Assembly (NCBI GenBank): GCA_013306675.1
Contig: JABLUY010000103.1
Coordinates: 55,195 to 119,194 of the forward strand
Direction of reading: 5' to 3'
From: Thraustochytrium sp. TN22
Taxonomy: Eukaryota > Sar > Bigyra > Thraustochytrida > Thraustochytriidae
DNA: 64,000 nt
This document shows positions 10,608 through 19,882 of this stretch, one piece after another. A model generated the notes under the pieces. It had not been told where the DNA came from, did no database searches, and saw only the letters and a list, made by a program, of their open reading frames with translations. Made by a program: the position numbers and the translations under genes. The first letter of the stretch is position 1, and each line of letters opens with the position of its first letter.

Positions 10608-12091
10608 GTGGTGAAGCGCGTGCTGTGTGAGCAGGTGCTGGGTGGTTGCCGAACGGTGGCTCTGGTGAAGCCGACAGGCTGGCGGTGCTACGTCGCCATC
10701 GATGACAACAGCGGCGACCCGAAATGCGCAGCGGAAGTGCGCACCGCGCTCTCGACCACGGCGGTCCAGGTGGAGTACATGCAGCGGCCTGTGCCGCTCG
10801 GTGGCTCAGGGTGTACGTGGATCCGCTGGAGCGCGAGAGCGAGCGCTTCCTGCCGTACGAGACGGTGAGCAAGATGGCGACCGGCTACGGGCGGTCGCGG
10901 CGCGACGCGGACGCCATGTTGGATACTTCCACAACCTCGGCGTCGTGGTGCACCTGCGCTCGTCCGAGACAATGGCCCGCGTGGTGGTGATCGACTCGCA
11001 GTGGCTGCTGGACAAGCTAGCCCGTGTCATCGCAGACTGGATTCACACGCGCAAGGACCAGGGGCGGGACTCGGACGTTCAGGGCGCAGCGTACTACGGC
11101 GATGCGGCGCACGGCGATCGCGCCGGGGTCGCTCCCGACCTAGCTCTGGAAGGTCCAGGTGGTGGCCTACCTGATTAAGTTCATGAAGGCCAACCTGCTG
11201 CTGAACCCATGGCGCTTCGGCGCCGCGCCCGCCGCCGACCCGCAGGACCTGGTGTCGGGCCTGGTCTCGCTGCTGCCTATGCCGGGCAAGAGCCCGTTTG
11301 CCAAGTTGAAGCATGGCCCGACGTGCGAGCTGGACGTCTCGGCGTTCTTCCTGCCAAACGGCGTCGTTGACCGCCTCGTGGCACAGCGCGCCAAGTACGC
11401 ATCGCGCGAGGACGTGGTGGCGTACGGGAGTGACACGAAGCCACCCAAGGTGGCTGCCACCGCCGCCAAGGTATTCGTCGCCTGGACAGCTTCCTGCTCG
11501 AGGTGGATGGCGACATGATTCGCGTCACGGTGCGCAAGAGTGCTGATGAGCCGGTCATCAAGCTGCTCGTGCCCATGTTCCGCAAGCAGCGCGACGCCAT
11601 CTTTCCCGGCCTGGACTGGAAGCTCACGCTGCGTAGTCCCGAGACACGCGTGAGTGTCGCATGTGAAGCGATCGAGGAGGCGCGCTATCTTCGTGTTGCG
11701 AACGATGACGACGTCGTTGAGATAGCGGACTTTGCGCCCTTTTTCGACGACCGCGTCGGCAAGCTCACCACTAATGAGGACGGCGCCGAGGTCCCGCTCT
11801 ACGGGCCCGACGAGCCATGTCTTCTTCAGCCACGGCGAGAGCACCGGCCTCACGTTGGCCGCCTTGCTCAACGAGAAGCTCGTCAAGCGCGGTTTGGCCG
11901 TCAGGTTCTTCCAGACCTGTCGTGGCAAGCTCAACGCGCAGGCCATGAAGAACGGTGTCGATCACTGCCGTCCCTACGTGCTCGTGCTGACGGCGGGCGT
12001 CTTGGAGAGCGCAATGGTACAGATGGAGCTTCGCGAGGCGCTCGCCCACAAGAAGCCCATCATCCAGGTCCATGAGTCCCGGACGGATTGA
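10608..12091 (+). pseudogene. Decayed COR-TIR copy of the downstream ROCO gene
   Basis: The stretch matches the 16.67-18.2 kb part of the downstream ROCO-TIR gene piece by piece, but in several reading frames. It opens inside the Roc domain (VALVKPTGWRC), continues through the COR domain (WRFGAAPAADPQ, VIDSQWLLDKLARVIADW) and ends after the TIR domain (LLNEKLVKRG, LVLTAGVLES, KPIIQVHES). Frame changes fall near 10805, 10915, 11060-11160, 11480 and 11815. The leucine-rich repeats and the GTP-binding P-loop are absent upstream. It therefore looks like a 5'-truncated duplicate that has stopped being maintained. The TIR part is still open over about 90 codons, so a short TIR-only product cannot be fully excluded. 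Confidence 0.85.
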
Positions 12092-12105
12092 GCACAAGAA
12101 GCTGT

Positions 12106-12684
12106 GATCCATGAATGTGCCTTCTTTGCCGCGTTGCGGCGGGCTACTCGGAGCTCGAGGCCCAGGACCTTGTGCGTCTCTTCGAGCCGGGAGCCCCGCC
12201 GGACGGGACCTACTGCGCGCGCTTCGATGACCAGGACCCGGTCTGCCTTGCGCACTGGGACCAAGAGGACGCCGTGGCCGACTTGCACGCGCGTGAGCCC
12301 GAGGGCGACCTGCCTGCGCTTAGCAAGGACACGGAGGTCGTCGCGCGCTCCTGCCTGGGCGCCTTTGCCGACAGTATCAAGGCGCTCAACGTCACCGGGG
12401 AGCTCGAGGACGACTCCAAGCTACTCCACTGCGTCCAGAAGAAGGGCGAGATCGCCTTCATCTTCCCGTGGGACATCAGCACGCAGCCCAGAACCTCAGC
12501 AAGACCGACGCCATGCAGATGCAGTTCAACAACAAGCACTACCGCAACCAGCACGCCCACGAGAGCTTCTTCCGCCACCTGCTGCGCCAGCTCGATCCCT
12601 CCGAGCACGACCCGGACGCCGTGCCTAGCATCCAGCACTCCGCCGGCTGGTGCTCCACCTACCAGCACGTGCTTTGACAAGTAG
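12106..12684 (+). pseudogene. Unrecognised gene fragment in two overlapping frames
   Basis: After the decayed TIR copy, one frame reads about 120 protein-like residues (for example GYSELEAQDLVRLFEPG and KLLHCVQKKGEIAFIFPWD). The protein-like character then moves to another frame from about 12475 (AQNLSKTDAMQMQFNNKHY, then SFFRHLLRQLDPSEHD) until a stop at 12677. The amino-acid mix is normal rather than the Arg/Ala/Pro mix of antisense frames, so I think it derives from a real gene with one indel near 12480, or from two exons with an intron I cannot place. I do not recognise the family. It could be the former C-terminal part of the neighbouring ROCO copy. Confidence 0.4.
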
Positions 12685-13135
12685 AGGCCAGCCTGTAAAC
12701 AAGCTTTCTTTCCAGCTGCGCCGCGGGCTCCTCCAGGCCTGCGCCCCTGGCAGCGGCGGCGCCAGCTCGACACCGACCGCGAGCGGCGAGGCCGGGCCGG
12801 CCGCCGCGCGCCGGCCAGCGCCGCGCCAGCGCCGCGCGCCAAGGCCGCCCTGCAGCCACCGCGCCGCGCCGCGCCGCGCTGCACCGCGCCGCTGTGCACC
12901 GCGCGTGCCGCACACCCCGCTCTCGGCCGCGGCCAGCGCGGCGCGCGCCTGGCAGGCGGCAGACGGCCAACGCGCGCGCGAGCCCGCGGCGGCGGCGCGC
13001 GGCGGCGAGGCGCGGCGAGAGAGCGGCAGCGAGGGCGGCCGGGCGCGCGGCGGCGCGGCGCGAGACCGCACGGAGCGGCGCCGCGCCAAGAGACCGCGAG
13101 GGCGGCGCACGAGGACCTGGAGACCGGCGGCCGCC
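12685..13135. promoter_or_regulatory. GC-rich upstream region of the ROCO-TIR gene
   Basis: About 450 bases of extreme GC content (CGCGCC and GCGGCG runs) lie directly upstream of the first LRR-gene ATG. Open frames here encode only Arg/Ala/Pro-rich strings. It is probably promoter and 5' untranslated sequence. Confidence 0.4.
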
Positions 13136-16100
13136 ATGCCGGACTACTACAGCGCTGCCGAGGCCGTGCAGGCCATCAAGAACGGCGAGACCGAGGTCAA
13201 GTACGTCTTGTGCGAAGGCGCGCCTGCGGCTGTTGGTCTGCCTGCCTGCCCGTCTGCCCGCCTGCCTGCCTGCCTGCCTGGCTGTCTGCGCGGGCTCGCG
13301 GGCGCGGCAGGCGGGCGGGCAGGCGCGGCGCGGCGAGGCGAGGCCAGGCGAGGCGAGGCTTGCGAGGCCCCGGCGCGGCGAGGCGAGGCCGGCAGGCGCG
13401 GCGCGGAGAGGCGGCGCGCGCGCGCAGGCGGGCGCGGCGCGCAGGCGGCGAGGCCGGCCTGGCCGCGCGCGCGCGCGGACCGGCGGGCCCGCCCGGGGAG
13501 GCGGGCGACACGACGACTGACCGCGCCGCGACCCCTTGTGCTTGCGAAACCAGGATCGGCTTGCTGCGCAGTGCGAACCTCAAGAAGGCGGGCGCGCTCG
13601 AGGTGGCCGGCGCGCTCGAGGGCAACACGAGGCTCCAGCAGCTGGGGTGAGTTGCGGCGCGCGCGCGAGGCGACGGCGGCGAGCGGGTCCGCGCGGCGGG
13701 CGGGCCTGTGCTGACTGCTGCGGCACGGCCCGCCCGGCGCAGGCCGGACGCGGGCGGCCTGCGGCGGGGCGCGGGCCGCCGCCGGCGCGGGCTGCGCGGC
13801 CGCCGGCGCGGTGGCGGGGCGAGCAGACTGACTGACGGAGCCGCGGCCGCCTCGCTCTCGCTCTCGCTCGCGACCAACAGGATCTGTAACGACGACATCG
13901 GCGATGACGGGACGCGCGCGCTCACCGCGGCGCTCAAGGGCCACCCGACGCTCTCGAGCTTCTGGTGCGTCCGCCAAGCGCGCTCGCCAGCCGGTCTGCC
14001 CTCGGACGGCGGCGGAAGTCGATTTCTTGCATCACTGATTGCTGACCGGCGGCGCGCCAAGGCGTCGCAGGCTGATTGGCTGCAAGATAGGCCAAGAGGG
14101 TCTGCGCGCCGTCCTGGCGCTGCTCAAGACCAACCCCGCACTGGCGACGCTTGAGTAGGTGCTTGAGGCGACGCCGAGTCACCAGCAAGACGGCCTGCTG
14201 GCTGGCAGTGGACTGACGGACGATGGATCGGCGCGCGTCGTGCCCGGCCGCTTTCGAACGCGCAGCGTCGGCGGAAACAACCTGGGTCTCGCGGGCGCGC
14301 GCGCCGCGGCGGCGGCGCTCGACGGCTGCAAGACGCTGCAGAAGCTGTGGTGCGTGAGGACGCGGGCCGGCGCGGCGGCGGCGCGGGCTCTGGCGCCGCG
14401 GCCGCCGCGGCGGGCGGCGCAAGGGAGGATGGAACCCGGCTCGGCCACCCGGCTAACCTGCTCAACGCGCGCTTCACAGGTTCTTTCAGAACGGCATCGG
14501 CGACGCAGGCGCGCGCGCTTTCGCGGAGGCGCTGCCGCGGAACAGGTCACTCACGTCCTTGTCGTAAGTAGCCTAGATCGTGCCGTGCCGTCGTTACCGC
14601 GCGTGGCTGGCCCGGCATGGCAGGGGCCTGGCAGGCCTCGCCTGGCTTTTCGCTCGCCGGGGCAAGCTTGCCTGGCGGGCGGGCGCAGGTCGGCCAGAGT
14701 CTCTTGCCGGGCGCTCAGGTCGCCGGCCGGGCTGGCAGCTAGAGGAAAAGGGGCTCCCGCGCTCTCGCTTTCTTGTGGAGAACCGGAACCGAGGGAGCAA
14801 GGGAAGATGGAGGAAAGAGCGCCGGTTGACGGAGGACTGACTCGTTGGCTGCCTGACCTTTCTGCTCGCGCCCGTTCGACGTCACAGTCTTTTTGACGAC
14901 GGCATCGGCAACGAGGGCGCGGCGGCGCTGGCCGGGGCTCTGAAGACCAATAGGACGCTCACGAAGATCAATAGGACGCTCACGGAGCTCGAGTACGTGT
15001 TCCTTGCCACGCATTTGCGCGCGCGCGCGCACAAAGGCACAGAGGCGGGCAGAGCCAGGCCAAAAATTAAAGGTGAGAAGAGCGCCCCTGTCAATGGCCT
15101 GCCAAGATGCCTGTGCCTGTGCTTGCGGAGAGCNNCGGGGCGGGCGCGGGTCGGCCAGAGTCTGTAGCCGGGCGCTCAGGCCGCCGGCCGGGCTGGCAGC
15201 CAGAGGGAAATGGGCTCCCGCGTTCTCGCTTTCTTGTGGAGAACCGGATTCGAGGGAGAAGGAAGGAGCGCCGGTGGACGGAGGACTGACTCGTGGGCTG
15301 CCTGACCTTTCTGCTCGCGTCCGTCTGACTTCACAGTCTTTCGAGCAACGGCATCGGCAACGAGGGCGCGGCGGCGCTGGCCGGGGCTCTGGAGACCAAC
15401 CGGACGCTCACGGAGCTCAAGTACGTGTTCCTTGCCGCGCATGTGTGCGCGCGCGAGCACAGAGGCACGGAGCCAGGCGGAGGCAGGCCAGAAAATAAGA
15501 GCGCCCCTGTCAATGGCCTGCCAAGATGCTTGTGCCTGTGCTTGCGCAGCTAAATCGGGACCTTCATCATTCGAACGAGTCTCGCCCTCGCGTACCGTCA
15601 CACATGCGCGCGCCTGGCATTTGCTTTATTTTCATATCAACAGCAGGGCTAACTCAGCGAGCTTCCATGACGCAGCCTCGATTACAACGACAACATCACA
15701 AACTCTGCAATCAAGTCGCAGATCCGGGCCGCGCTCCAGCGCAACAAGGACAACCCTGGTCCTGGTCCGGATGTTTTTGCGCACATGTCGACCTGGAACG
15801 CGATGCTGGCCATGGTGCTGGGCGATGGCGGCGCGCTGGCGCCGTGGCGGCGGTGCAAGATCATGTTCGTGGGCCGCGGCCGCGCGGGCAAGACGTCGCT
15901 GGTGGACTCGATGACGGCGCAAGAGTTCAACCCGCAGCACGACTCGACCGAGTTGGCGGACGTGCACCGCGTGCACGCGCGCGACTGGGCGAAGCAGGCG
16001 TCGGACGGCGGCGAGTTCGTCCTGCACGCGTGCAGGACGGCGGTGGGGCTCGAGCAGCGCGAGCAGGCGGCGGCGTCCGAGGGCGCGGCGGCGGCGGCTC

Positions 16101-18419
16101 GGCCGCCGAGCCTGCCGCAGCGCGCGGTGGCCGCGGTGGCCGCGGTGCGCAACTCGCTGAAGCGGCTTTCACGAGTTGTGCCCTAGTGGTGGCGCACCGA
16201 GGCATAAGAGCCTTGCAAGCTGGCCCCCGCGTGGCGATGCGCGTTGCCATCTTTTTCTGTGGCCAGACTTTGTCGTGGTTCTTTTTCGTATGCGCGGCGC
16301 AAGGAAGGGCGCTGGCAGGCAGCGTTGAGCTCGCTTGGGCGCGGGCTGGCGAGTTTGAATGTCAAAGATGCAGTGTTGGGAGCGAAATCGAGCTAGGCAG
16401 TGCGTACGACTTGTGGCTGGGTTGTGCCCTAGTGGTGGCGCACCGAGGCATAAGAGCCTTGCAAGCTGGCCCCCGCGTGGCGATGCGCGTTGCCATCTTT
16501 TTCTGTGGCCAGACTTGGCTCCCCCGGCCACGCGCGCCAAGGCCGTCGAGTACCTGCGCTTCTGGCTCAACAGCATCGCGCTGCACGCGCAGGGCGCGCC
16601 GGTGCTCCTGGTGGGCACCTTTCTGGACCAGGTGGACGAGGCGGGCCTGGACCTGGTGGACGACGTGCTGCGCGAGCGCGTCCTGGGCACGTGCAGGTCG
16701 GTGGCGCTGGTGAAGCCGACAGGGTGGCGCTGCTTCTTCGCGGTCGACAACAGCAGCGGCGACCCGAACCGCGCGGCGGACGTGTGTGCCGCGCTCTCGT
16801 CAACGGCGGCCAAGCAGGAGTACGTGCAGAGGCCCGTGCCGCTGACGTGGCTCAAGGTGTACGCGGACCTGCTGGAGCGCGAGAGCGAGCGCTTTCTGCC
16901 GTACGAGACGGTCATCAAGATGGCGACCGACTATGGGCGGTCGCGGCGCGACGCGGACGCCATGCTGCGGTACTTCCACGGCCTCGGCGTCGTGGTGCAC
17001 CTGCGCTCGTCCGAGACGCTGGCCCGCGTGGTGGTGATCGACCCGCAGTGGCTGCTGGACAAGCTGGCGCGTGTCATCGCAGACTGGGTCCACGCGCGCA
17101 ATGTGTACGACCCGGATCTGGAGGAGGACGCCGCGTTCGACGCGATGCGGCGCACGGCGATCGCGCCGCGGTCGCTGCTGATCTCGCTCTGGAATTACCC
17201 GGAGGTGGCCTACCTGATTGAGTTCATGGAGGCCAACATGCTGCTGAGCCCGTGGCGCTTCGGCGCCGCGCCCGCCGCCGACCCGCAGTACCTGGTGTCG
17301 GGCCTGGTTTCGCTGTTGCCGACGCCGGACAAGAGCCCGTTCGCCAGGTTCAAGCGCGGCCTCACGTGCGAGCTGGACTTCTCAGCGTTCTTCCTGCCAA
17401 ACGGCGTCTTTCACCGCCTCGTGGCGCAGTGCGCCGAGTACGCGTCGCGCGAGGACGCGGCGGTCGACGACGACGTCAACGACGACAACGACTCCCGCGC
17501 GCCCATGCTGGATGCCACGACCGCCAAGGTCTTCCTTGGCCTGGACAGCTTCCTGCTCGAGGCGGACGGCGACGTGATCCGCATCACGGTGTGCGCCACG
17601 GCCGACCACCCGGCGCGCGTCATCAAGCTGCTCGTGTCCATGATCCGCAAGCAGCGCGAGACCCTCTTTCGTGACCTATACTACCGCCTCCTCCTGCGCA
17701 GTCCGGAGACCACGGTCGCGGCGTCCTACGAGGCCGTGGAGGCGGCCCGCGCCAAGGGCGTCGCCACGATCCGGGCCGCCAAAAGGAACGAGGTGGACGA
17801 CGTCGTCCGTGTGGCGGACTTTGCGCCCTTCTTCGACAGTCGCGTCGGCAGCCTCATCACCAACGAGGACGGCACGGACGTCCCCGTGTACGAGGTGCCG
17901 GACCTGGCGCCGGGGCAGACGAGCCACGTCTTCCTCAGCCACCGCGAGGAGTCTGGCCTTGCGTTGGCCGCCTTGCTCAACGAGAAGCTCGTCAAGCGCG
18001 GCCTCACCGTCTGGTTCTCCCAGACGTATCGTGGCAAGCTCAACGCGCAGGCCATGAAGGATGGCGTCAAACACTGCGGCGCCTATGTGCTTGTGCTGAC
18101 GGCGGGCGTCTTCGAGAGCGACGTGGTGAAGATGGAGCTGCGCGAGGCGCTGGCCCACAGGAAGCCCATCATCCCGGTACACGAGTCCCAGATCGACCTC
18201 CTCACCTACGCCGACTTTGGCCACTACATCGAGACCACGCCTGACTTTTGCAAGGGCCTCTTCACCGGGGAGCAGTCTCTGCCGGTGCGTCACATGTGGT
18301 ATGAGGAGGAGCCTTTTCTTCGCGAGCTCATCCGCCGTTGCCTTTTGGCCAGCATGCTCGCTCTTAGCTCCGTGAACGCCGTGACACAATTTCGTTTTGT
18401 TGCCTTACATTCAATTTAG
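13136..18419 (+). CDS. LRR-Roc-COR-TIR (ROCO family) receptor-like protein, Roc region interrupted
   Basis: Exons on the plus strand: 13136-13200, 13554-13646, 13881-13964, 14071-14154, 14266-14349, 14480-14563, 14888-14992, 15337-15420, 15676 to about 16170, and about 16515 to 18419. The first eight introns are all phase 2 with GT-AG ends. Exons 2-8 each carry one leucine-rich repeat of the NxIGxxGAxALAxAL type. Exon 9 has a P-loop (GRGRAGKTS). Later come LRRK-like VLLVGTFLDQV, a COR domain, and a C-terminal TIR domain (SHVFLSHRE, LVLTAGVFES, KMELREAL; the Glu at 18135-18137 aligns with the catalytic Glu of NAD-cleaving TIRs). The reading frame meets a stop at 16184 inside Roc, and the stretch that should carry the DxxG switch motif is missing around a repeated segment at 16175-16516. 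I cannot find a clean splice across it. The gene may be newly broken, misassembled, or spliced in an unusual way. The architecture suggests an intracellular immune or cell-death receptor, which is inference. Confidence 0.75.
14681..15549 (+). repeat. Tandem duplication carrying an LRR exon and its flanking introns
   Basis: Two units, about 14681-15133 and about 15143-15549, are nearly the same from the upstream intron (CGGCCAGAGTCT) through the LRR exon (IGNEGAAALAGAL in both) into the downstream intron (GCGCCCCTGTCAATGGCC). The two exons differ by a 21-nt internal duplication in the first. The junction holds the two N bases at 15135-15136. Confidence 0.85.
16175..16516 (+). repeat. 96-bp identical direct repeat, period 246, inside the Roc-encoding region
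   Basis: Bases 16175-16270 recur without a mismatch at 16421-16516, so the block is a 246-bp unit present 1.4 times. Each copy ends in a polypyrimidine stretch plus CCAG that looks like a splice acceptor. The block lies where the central part of the Roc GTPase should be encoded. Confidence 0.95.
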
Positions 18420-18547
18420 GTCGAGCCCTTGTTACCGTCTTCGAGAATGTCGTCTTTGCTGTCTTTGTCTTGGTTGTAGTACTCGGTCTTGTGCTCGTTC
18501 TAAGGCTAGTCCTCGTCGTTCCTCCTTGTCACGTTCCTCGTCTCGTC

Positions 18548-19882
18548 TTACTCCGCGCGCTCCGCGCCGAACCGGGCTCGTTTCTGTGGCGACGGCGCGT
18601 GCGTCGTGGCGTGTCGCTGGAGCGCGTTCAAGGCGTGACCGATGGGCAGGGCGTCCAAGTCGGGCGGCTCGTGCACGCCGTGGAGCGCAGGGGCGGCGTC
18701 GGCGTGGCTGATAAGCGCAATGTGACTGTCGAGGCCGTCGAGATCGAGGCTGTGGCCGGCGCCGGCGCGGTGCAGCCAGAGGGCGACCCAGGCGACGCAG
18801 CGGTCGAACATTTCGTTGCCGTGCTGGGCGACGGCGCCATGCGTGCGCGGCGCGCTCTTGGGCCAGCCAGCCTTGGCGATGAGGACCCACAGCAGATAGG
18901 CGAGTTGGTGGTGAGACACTTGCGCGGAGAAGGCGCGAAGCGAGGTGATGGAGGCGGCCTTGGCCGCTGGCTGGTCCGTGTAGACGGTGAGCGCGAGCGC
19001 CATGACGAGCGCGACGAGGCCGGGTCGGCAGCGACCGTCGCCGGGCCCTCCGAAGAAGTCCATGCGGTGCCCGAAGTTGAAGACGCAGCGCTCGGAGAAG
19101 CCCGCGGTCTCGCCGCCCGGCGAGACCGCGGGGCGCAGAGCGACCAACGCCTCGCGTCCGGCGGCGGCCACGATGCTGGCCTCGCGCACAACGCGTTCCA
19201 CCGGGTAGGCCTCGGTGCTTTTCCAGGGGCGCGCCGCGGGGTCGTTTGGGTCTCGCGCGAGGCCGAGCAGCGCGAGGCGGAAGTCGAGGCTGGTCGCCTC
19301 GGGCACGGCGCTGGGCGCCACCCCGGAGGCGCAGAGTGTGCCGCGCGCGGCGGCGAAGAAGGCGGGCGCCAGGCGCTGCACCTTGCGCTTGAAGGCGCCG
19401 CGCTGCGCCAGCACAAAAGTGCGCACCGCCTCATGCAGCACCTCCTTGGCCAACAGGTGCTCCCAGAAGAGCGCGTAGCCGTCCTCACGGAGCTTTTGGT
19501 TGGCGTCCGCGTCGAATCGCGCTGCGCCTGCCTGGTCTGCGAGTGCGGACCGCGACCTGAAGCGCTCGCGGCAGGCGACCGCCACCTCGCGCGCCTCGTG
19601 CTCTGAGAGGCCAGCGCGGTCTTGCAGGTACTGCACCTGCGTCTCGGCGAGCAGCAGCGCGGCGTCGCTGATGTAATGCTCGGTCCAAAAGCTGGAGAAG
19701 AAGAGTCCCGCACGCAGAAAGACGGCCTGCGCTTGGACCCGGCGCAAGAAGGCCGTCACCAGGCCCGCCGCCACGACCGCGGACTTGGCGCTTTCCCCAG
19801 GGACCGTCTGGTCTTCCCTCTCCAGCTCCGCGTCAGTCAAGGCCGTCAAGGCCGTCTTGAACGAGGCCTGCAGCGCCGTCAT
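18548..19882 (-). CDS. Hypothetical protein, 444 residues
   Basis: This single-exon frame of 444 codons starts at the ATG at 19882 and ends 128 bases from the stop of the convergent ROCO gene. The composition is that of a real, mostly helical soluble protein, with evenly spread Leu, Phe, Trp and Tyr. Examples are FFSSFWTEHYISDAALLLAE in the first quarter, FFGGPGDGRCRPGLVALV in the middle and HHQLAYLLWVLIAKAGWP near residue 345. I see no signal peptide, no clear membrane segment and no motif of a known enzyme family. The last 40 residues are His/Ala/Pro-rich and look disordered. I do not recognise a family. It may be restricted to this lineage. Confidence 0.7.
   Translation of the reverse strand: MTALQASFKTALTALTDAELEREDQTVPGESAKSAVVAAGLVTAFLRRVQAQAVFLRAGLFFSSFWTEHYISDAALLLAETQVQYLQDRAGLSEHEAREVAVACRERFRSRSALADQAGAARFDADANQKLREDGYALFWEHLLAKEVLHEAVRTFVLAQRGAFKRKVQRLAPAFFAAARGTLCASGVAPSAVPEATSLDFRLALLGLARDPNDPAARPWKSTEAYPVERVVREASIVAAAGREALVALRPAVSPGGETAGFSERCVFNFGHRMDFFGGPGDGRCRPGLVALVMALALTVYTDQPAAKAASITSLRAFSAQVSHHQLAYLLWVLIAKAGWPKSAPRTHGAVAQHGNEMFDRCVAWVALWLHRAGAGHSLDLDGLDSHIALISHADAAPALHGVHEPPDLDALPIGHALNALQRHATTHAPSPQKRARFGAERAE

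Noticed and set aside
16175-16516. Possible transposable element with terminal direct repeats
   Set aside because: The 96-bp repeats have no terminal inverted ends, no target-site duplication that I can see and no coding content between them. A simple tandem duplication explains them.
15526-16713. A 395-codon frame crossing the last LRR intron, the Roc exon and the direct repeat
   Set aside because: It reads the Roc exon in the wrong frame and gives Arg/Ala/Gly-rich sequence. The P-loop frame is the supported one.
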